Below are positions 32,948 through 33,063 of a stretch of DNA of 33,063 nucleotides, piece by piece. Positions within the stretch are counted from its first letter, which is position 1, and every line of letters starts with the position of its first letter. The notes beneath the pieces were generated by a model that saw nothing but the letters and a program-made list of their open reading frames with translations, ran no database searches and had not been told where the DNA came from. Source of the stretch: Bacteroidota bacterium (GTDB taxonomy: Bacteria > Bacteroidota > Bacteroidia > B-17B0 > Aurantibacillaceae); assembly GCA_013287545.1 (NCBI GenBank), contig JABDDQ010000003.1, forward strand, positions 1 through 33,063, in the 5' to 3' direction. The position numbers and the translations under genes are program-made.

Positions 32948-33063
32948 TTACACTTTTGTGCGCAGCATTATTTGAGTAATAATTTTTTTTGTGTAATGTG
33001 TAAAATCTCCCTGCATCATCCAATGGTAATAAGAAGGTTCTTTTTTAAAAATTTCTTCGATAG
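32948..33063 (-). CDS. DnaQ-like 3'-5' exonuclease, C-terminus (partial)
   Basis: A minus-strand reading frame enters from the right edge and stops at TAA (32948-32950), encoding 37 residues. It contains IEEIFKKEPSYYHWMMQGDF and THYTKKIITQIMLRTKV. The pattern of Tyr-Tyr-x-Trp-Met-Met-x-Gly-Asp-Phe, then Tyr-Thr-Lys-Lys, is the usual C-terminal tail of Bacteroidota DnaQ-like 3'-5' exonucleases. The catalytic part is outside the window, so the call rests on this tail alone. The stop is 41 bases from the start of the next minus-strand gene. Confidence 0.7.
   Translation of the reverse strand, partial: IEEIFKKEPSYYHWMMQGDFTHYTKKIITQIMLRTKV

Overview
The window comes from a low-GC member of the Bacteroidota. 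Three things point there: a complete type IX secretion (T9SS) core cluster (porP/sprF, gldK, gldL, gldM, gldN) plus porQ and the end of gldF with gldG; repeated TAnnTTTG promoter boxes of the Bacteroidota type; and protein families typical of the phylum (DUF4340 protein, Asp-type HemB, the short arginine decarboxylase). The exact genus cannot be read from the sequence alone.

Layout. 1-2934: end of gldF, gldG and a DUF4340 protein, overlapping in one operon for an ABC-type export/gliding complex. 3011-6608: dnaN, a UDP-glucuronate decarboxylase-type epimerase, acylphosphatase and an MFS transporter. 6605-7471 (minus): an M23 cell-wall peptidase. 7555-10227: a very tight operon of ribF, a secreted leucine-rich-repeat protein, a thioredoxin-like [2Fe-2S] ferredoxin, an unknown 119-residue protein and a GNAT acetyltransferase. 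10249-12289 (minus): a broken adhesin/tail-fibre-like repeat gene and an unrecognised lipoprotein, separated by about 340 bp of AT-rich, palindrome-bearing non-coding DNA. 12411-13400: asd. 13654-19868: the T9SS core. 19973-22279: a patatin-POTRA-barrel protein. 22269-23303 (minus): ribD. 23351-26912: tryptophan 2,3-dioxygenase, porQ and a Cas4-like/DEDD nuclease fusion (DUF2779). 26917-27873 (minus) and 27966-29399 (plus): divergent arginase and arginine decarboxylase. 29457-30871: two related secreted DUF4412-like proteins. 30963-32520: a WcaF-like acyltransferase and hemB. 32524-33063 (minus): a small secreted carboxypeptidase-regulatory-like protein and the C-terminus of a DnaQ-like 3'-5' exonuclease.

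Most of the window is housekeeping and secretion machinery in its expected form. I do not see a wholly new system. The points most worth a second look are: a strong intrinsic terminator inside the T9SS cluster between gldL and gldM; paired operator-like 19-bp elements over the arginine decarboxylase promoter; a 31-bp near-perfect inverted repeat between asd and the orphan lipoprotein; a repeat-adhesin pseudogene with three separate lesions; -7 boxes so close to start codons that leaderless transcripts are likely; and the nuclease fusion next to porQ.
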